Assembly (NCBI RefSeq): GCF_964340395.1 | Contig: NC_135555.1 | Span: forward strand, 2,115,001-2,179,000 | Direction of reading: 5' to 3' | Source: Glandiceps talaboti | Taxonomy: Eukaryota > Hemichordata > Enteropneusta > Spengelidae | Length of the DNA stretch: 64,000 nt | In this document: in pieces, positions 60,379-64,000 of the stretch | How positions within the stretch are numbered: the first letter of the stretch is position 1 | Layout of the letters: every line of letters starts with the position of its first letter | Program-made: the position numbers and the translations under genes | The notes under the pieces: model-generated | Seen by the model: the letters and a program-made list of their open reading frames with translations, nothing else | Database searches by the model: none | Told to the model about the DNA's origin: nothing

Positions 60379-61769
60379 GTAAGAAGTCAACTATTTCAAT
60401 GTTTTGTGTTGTTGTAAATCAATTCTCTGTATCAATTCAACTTTAAAACTGCACGAGCTGCAACTGGAATGCATTTTGAAAATGTTTTGCTGGGTATAGT
60501 GACTTAGTTATAATATTGTACACCCAACATAAGTGTGCATGTATGAATAATATAAATATGTTTAATGTTGTAATAAGAAAGAACAGTATAAGTACTAATA
60601 CACCATAGATTCTAAAGTTACAGCCTTTGAATTGAAAGTGTAGTATTGTCTCAGTGATAAAAAGGATAGGAATACAGCAAGGTCATGTATTATCTTCCTC
60701 CCTCGCCCAAATACTTCCAAATGGCAGCCTTTTTAATAACAAGTTCAGTTTCCTTTATCGTACCTAGCTATTACACTGTACTATTGTGTTGATCTTTCCC
60801 TGTCGCAAAATATTCATTTCCTCCACAACATAATCTATCCTGAACAATCCCTTGAGGAATACTGGATAATAGAATAATATCAGGAATCATGCAATTCCGG
60901 ACAAATTGTGCCAGGATATGATATAGTAAATTGATATCTCAGGAGGGAACATTTTTCTTCATAGAACCAGACAGAATTCTTCTTTTCTTTTTCTTTTGTT
61001 AAAAGTAGATTACAACTAATAACAAGAATACAATATCTGCACTCTGACATTCTGAGTGAAATAACATTGTGTTGCCATGGATATTTGAGAATGATACATA
61101 GAGGTTGACTAGCAGACAGAAACTATTTTAATTGAGTAGCTCATTAAAAGGGATTCCATGCTGTCATTTGCAACCAACCTGAATTGTAAATCTTTATATC
61201 AGAGACAGAGTATTCACATAAATGGCACCAGTCGGGTATCATATTTGGAAAAAAAGCGCAGCTGGCCTTTTTCCCGAACTGAATTATCATTAGAGTTGTT
61301 ATTGAAGTATTCTAAGAGAAGGAGTCTATTAATGATATAGACATTATCCTTCATGAAATACATCTCCCTGTCTGATATAATATTCATCATCATAGGGCAT
61401 TCAGTTTAGAAAGCAATCTACTAACAGATCTATAATCTAGAGAACTTAATGGTTTCTTTATTTAGTCCATATTTCATAAATATTGTTGTCGATATCACAT
61501 GTGTCCTACACTTGCAATGTCAATTATGGATTTATAAGAACCTGATTATTACAGAAGGATGTGAAATTGTAATGTTAAGAATGGATTTCCCAGAATTGTT
61601 ATCCTAGATTTTCGTATTCCTTAAGGCAGTCTTTATCAGTAAAGGCAAGCTGTTTTGTGAAGAAAGTGTATGAAGTGGATATATAAATGTTGAGATCAGT
61701 TTCCATTCTTTAAGTTTAAGACTATGATGGATATTTTGTTAGGATTTTCGAAGTTAAAATGAGTTGGCA

Positions 61770-62340
61770 GGAGTGGGGCAAACAATCTCTCTGTGGAGGG
61801 AGAGGGGAATGCTCATTTTCTGTACTATGGTACCCTGAATTCATGATTCATGGGTGGAGGGAGAAGGGGAAACAATCTGTCATTTTCTGTTATATTGTAT
61901 AATACATTGAATTCATGGGTGGAGGGAAAGGGGGGGGGGGGGGGAACTGTCATTTTCTGAACAATAGTACACTGAATTCATGGGGGGGGTAAGGACAATT
62001 TCATTTTCTGTACTATGGTGCAATTAATTCACGGGGTGGGGGTGGGACAATTTCGTTTTCTGTACTATGGTGCAATTCATTCATGGGGTGGGGTGGGACA
62101 ATTTCGTTTTCTGTACTATGGTGCAATTCATTCATGGGGTGGGGGTGGGACTATTTCGTTTTCTGTACTATGGTGCAATTCATTCATGGGGTGGGGGTGG
62201 GACTCTTTCGTTTTCTGTACTATGGTGTAATTCATTCATGGGGTGGGGGTGGGACAATTTCGTTTTCTGTACTATGGTGCAATTCATTCATGGGGTGGGG
62301 ATGGGACAATCTGTCATTCTCTATACAATGATGCACTGGT
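61770..62340. repeat. G-rich minisatellite, about 52-bp unit, about 10 copies
   Basis: The unit runs TGGGGTGGGGGTGGGACAAT, TTCGTTTTCTGTACTATGGT, GCAATTCATTCA. Copies become more alike from left to right. The left copies have longer or broken G runs, including one of about 17 G. Confidence 0.92.
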
Positions 62341-63394
62341 CAACAAATTTTGAAATGTGTTGGGCAAAATGAAGTGCACATATCTGTAAGTGATATTATT
62401 TTTGAGGCAGCTAATAAAAGATTTATGAATCTCTTTCTGTACATGATCATGATTAGAATTTTAGTTCATCCTGCCCAGGGGACTACTAGATATGAAATCA
62501 CACAGGGATGTTGTTTCCTACACCTGTAAAGTAAACAATTGAACATTTTGATATGTTTTATGTCAGAAAACTACGGCACATTTGGAATTGTGGAAAAAAT
62601 GTTTAAACCTGCAAAGAGAAGAATTGAAATTGTTATTATTATGCAATCTGCAAGAAAATTATCTCAAGTTAGTTATTGTACAAATACAGAATAATATTAC
62701 TGCATTTATATGAAAAATGTCTTTTTATCTTCAGTAAAATGACTACAAAAAATGACTGGAATATCTGATTTGAGAGTTGTACCTTTGTGGTTTTTTCAAG
62801 GAAAAGAAATAAAAAATGTCATACTTAATAATCTATGTTATAAATTTATCCATATTGAAAATATCAAAGTGATTGCATATTACTGTGTGATCATTTTTAA
62901 TACTACAAAATCCAGATTTCCTTAATAGGAAATCCTGATTTCCTTGAAAACAAGTTGATGAATACCCTTATGTCTTGGCATGGAAATTGAAATAACCTTT
63001 TAGCTGACAATGTTTCTAAAAGACTTATACATGAACTAAAGCCTTGATGGGTTTTTTGAAAAGTAATCCCTAAAGTACATCCTTAGAATATACTGAAATT
63101 ATTTACATCCGATTCAGCTATATGTAGAATGCTGTCTATGAAAAGTATCATTACAATGCACTTTTTACAGCAGCAGGTATTTTTTCCAGATATTAATCAG
63201 CTTTGTGAATAATTTATGAGTGGATTTTATTTCTATAGTGATTTTAATAGGCTGATAGTCTCAAACGTCATGTTTAAGAGCTAGGATTAATTCAATTGGA
63301 GGGGGAATATACTTACGGATTTGTACATTTTCAAAGAATAATCCTTGAAAAATTGGAAATTAGATCCTTGATTATTTAGATGATTATGGACAGT

Positions 63395-63945
63395 GCATTC
63401 ATATGCGGATTGTATAAATTATGTTGTAGATGGTCTGGATGAAATCTTAGCTACATGTCACTACACCATCCGTATGTGGATTGCATAAATTATGTTGTAG
63501 ATGGTCTAGATGAAATCTCAGCTACATGTCACTACACCATCCGTATGTGGATTATATAAATTATGTTGTAGATGGTCTGGATGAAATCTTAGCTACATGT
63601 CACTACACCATCTGTATGTGGATTGTATAAATTATGTTGTAGATAGTCTGATGAAATCTAAGCTACATGTTACTACACCATCTGTATGTGGATTGTATAA
63701 ATTATGTTGTAGATAGTCTGATGAAATCTTAGCTACATGTTACTACACCATCTGTATGTAGATTGTATAAATTATGTTGTAGATGGTCTGATGAAATCTC
63801 AGCTACATGACACTACACCATCTGTATGCGGATTGTATAAATTATGTTGTAGATGGTCTGATGAAATCCCAGCTACATGTCACTACACCATCTGTATGTA
63901 GATTACATGAATTATGTTGTAGATGGTCTGGATGAAATCTCAGCT
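63395..63945. repeat. 70-72 bp minisatellite, about 8 copies
   Basis: The unit contains ATTGTATAAATTATGTTGTA, GATGGTCTGATGAAATCTC and AGCTACATGTCACTACACCA. Small length variation comes from GGTCTGGATG versus GGTCTGATG. Confidence 0.93.
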
Positions 63946-64000
63946 TGTGATCTACTCCTCATTTTGTTTCAATGGCATCCTTGAATTGCTATTTGTTGGA

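Larger units (their letters stand above)
60379..64000. other. MAO-like intron after exon h, to window edge
   Basis: AT-rich intron with the 52-bp G-rich and 70-bp minisatellites. The next MAO exon (continuing the fold after the [10 protein letters not shown] block) was not found. Confidence 0.5.

Noticed and set aside
62015-62372. Plus-strand frames repeating FVFCTMVQFIHGVG
   Set aside because: Three overlapping frames are open at once over the G-rich array, inside an intron.

Overview
The window looks like nuclear DNA of an intron-rich, AT-rich animal, most probably a marine invertebrate. The reasons are split genes with GT-AG introns in both orientations, animal-type multidomain proteins (RRM/KH/macro, FERM/RING, flavin monoamine oxidase), very abundant microsatellites and minisatellites, and several short inverted-repeat DNA transposons. 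No bacterial-style operon, tRNA, rRNA or CRISPR array was seen. The exact phylum cannot be fixed from the sequence alone.

Region 1 (about 1-5 kb, minus strand) holds the 5' half of a PARP14-like gene. It has an RRM-like exon with the probable start codon, a short linking exon, a KH-like exon and a 1.5-kb exon. That last exon carries a long Ser/Thr-rich linker and an ADP-ribose-binding macro domain. The gene runs off the left edge. Its introns hold a (TA)n tract, a short inverted-repeat element at 2516-2881 and a frame-broken coding remnant. Region 2 (5-8.4 kb) is intergenic, with a 48-bp minisatellite.

Region 3 (8.47-16.44 kb, minus strand) is a complete eight-exon ortholog of MYLIP/IDOL (Dnr1 in flies), a FERM-domain RING E3 ubiquitin ligase. 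All splice phases agree and the predicted protein is 532 aa. Its 3.65-kb first intron holds several coding-like but unassigned segments on the same strand, one of them broken by a stop, and a small hairpin. CACGTG palindromes cluster around its first exon.

Region 4 (16.4-24 kb) is intergenic or upstream sequence, mostly simple repeats and AT-rich DNA.

Region 5 (23.99 kb to beyond 60.4 kb, plus strand) is the 5' part of a flavin-containing monoamine oxidase-like gene with very long introns. The last three exons encode the FAD-binding Rossmann motif and the conserved substrate-domain start. The first five encode an unusual acidic, helical N-terminal extension. It contains a 26-residue unit on two separate 78-nt exons and a related third copy, followed by charged linkers. 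The rest of the oxidase lies beyond the right edge. The introns hold most of the repeats: a 56-bp minisatellite that grew inside a dispersed repeat, a GATA-rich array, an 8-bp-TSD hAT-like MITE, TA-TSD MITEs, and 54-, 52- and 70-bp minisatellites.

The three genes show no obvious shared pathway.
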